This document shows positions 6,271 to 6,529 of a stretch of DNA of 6,529 bases, piece after piece. The stretch comes from JACVRX01 sp035697245 (lineage in GTDB: Bacteria; Actinomycetota; Actinomycetes; Jiangellales; Jiangellaceae). Position 1 is the first letter of the stretch; each line of letters opens with the position of its first letter. The notes under the pieces are model-generated. The model was not told the origin of the DNA, made no database searches, and saw only the letters and a program-made list of their open reading frames with translations. The DNA lies in contig DASSDH010000212.1 in assembly GCA_035697245.1 (NCBI GenBank), positions 1-6,529 on the forward strand, written 5' to 3'. Both the position numbers and the translations under genes were made by a program.

Positions 6271-6529
6271 CTAATCGTCGTGAACCAGAAGGACCGGGCA
6301 CGAGGCGTGCTTCGCAACTGCGTTTGAGGTACTGCCCTCCAACCTTGCCCGAAGCCCGCTCAGCCCCCTGGAGCCGACGACGACGGCGGCCACACCTCGT
6401 TTGCGGGCCAGCTCGACAATCGCGTCGGCCACGTTGCTCTCATCGGCCACGGACAGAGCCTCGGCCCGAAGTCCGAGCGACTTCGCGAGCTCAGCCCCCT
6501 CCTCTGCGACGCGATCGGCGTGCGCCTGA
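6271..6529 (-). CDS. Universal stress protein (UspA family), C-terminal part; 5' end outside the window
   Basis: The minus strand reads 85 residues to a TAG at 6271-6273, with the beginning beyond the window. The segment GSRGLSGLRARLEGSTS fits the ATP-binding Usp signature G-2x-G-9x-G-(S/T). It is followed by the typical end strand CPVLLVHDD, and preceded by the helix-strand pattern VADAIVELARKRGVAAVVVG. Usp domains of about 140-150 residues bind ATP and accumulate under stress, starvation or hypoxia; actinobacteria carry many, often as tandem domains. Whether this is a single- or double-domain protein cannot be told here. It is convergent with the dehydrogenase gene and need not share its function. 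Confidence 0.92.
   Translation of the reverse strand, partial: QAHADRVAEEGAELAKSLGLRAEALSVADESNVADAIVELARKRGVAAVVVGSRGLSGLRARLEGSTSNAVAKHASCPVLLVHDD

Noticed and set aside
1..6529. CRISPR array, insertion sequence, tRNA, rRNA or phage gene
   Set aside because: I saw no regularly spaced repeats, terminal inverted repeats with a transposase, tRNA-like clover patterns or phage signatures.

Overview
The window is G+C-rich (roughly two thirds by eye). Codons end mostly in G or C, and long antisense shadow frames cover most genes. The protein families and this codon style suggest a high-GC actinobacterium, possibly a deep-branching one. This is an inference from style and family content; there is no rRNA or other taxonomic marker.

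Layout. (1) Bases 1-190 hold only a weak, possibly partial minus-strand open frame. (2) 191-1654, minus: a flavoprotein of the dihydrolipoamide dehydrogenase/transhydrogenase family that lacks the redox cysteines and the catalytic histidine. (3) 1655-1803: a spacer with a large hairpin directly behind the next gene. (4) 1804-3576, minus: a GH15 trehalase/glucoamylase-like hydrolase. (5) 3577-3816: a divergent intergenic region. (6) 3817-4719, plus: an SMP-30/gluconolactonase-family lactonase. (7) 4716-6077, plus: a glucose-6-phosphate dehydrogenase homologue that overlaps the lactonase by ATGA. (8) A convergent spacer with a hairpin. (9) 6271 to the window end, minus: the C-terminal part of a universal stress protein.

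How the genes may work together. The set reads as a sugar-oxidation module: GH15 releases free glucose, the dehydrogenase oxidises a sugar to a lactone, and the SMP-30 protein hydrolyses the lactone. The main observation is that the dehydrogenase keeps the catalytic and sugar-contacting residues of the G6PDH family. It has lost most of the residues that hold the substrate phosphate (Lys to Asp twice, Tyr to Phe), and the usual NADP-binding Arg is absent. Its partner is a lactonase family known for unphosphorylated sugar lactones, not a 6-phosphogluconolactonase. This supports, without proving, a route that oxidises unphosphorylated glucose (trehalose or glucan -> glucose -> gluconolactone -> gluconate), with NADH possibly reoxidised by the unusual flavoprotein. 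A second notable point is a probable frameshift in C-runs at the 3' end of the dehydrogenase gene, which would hide a 20-30 residue C-terminus.
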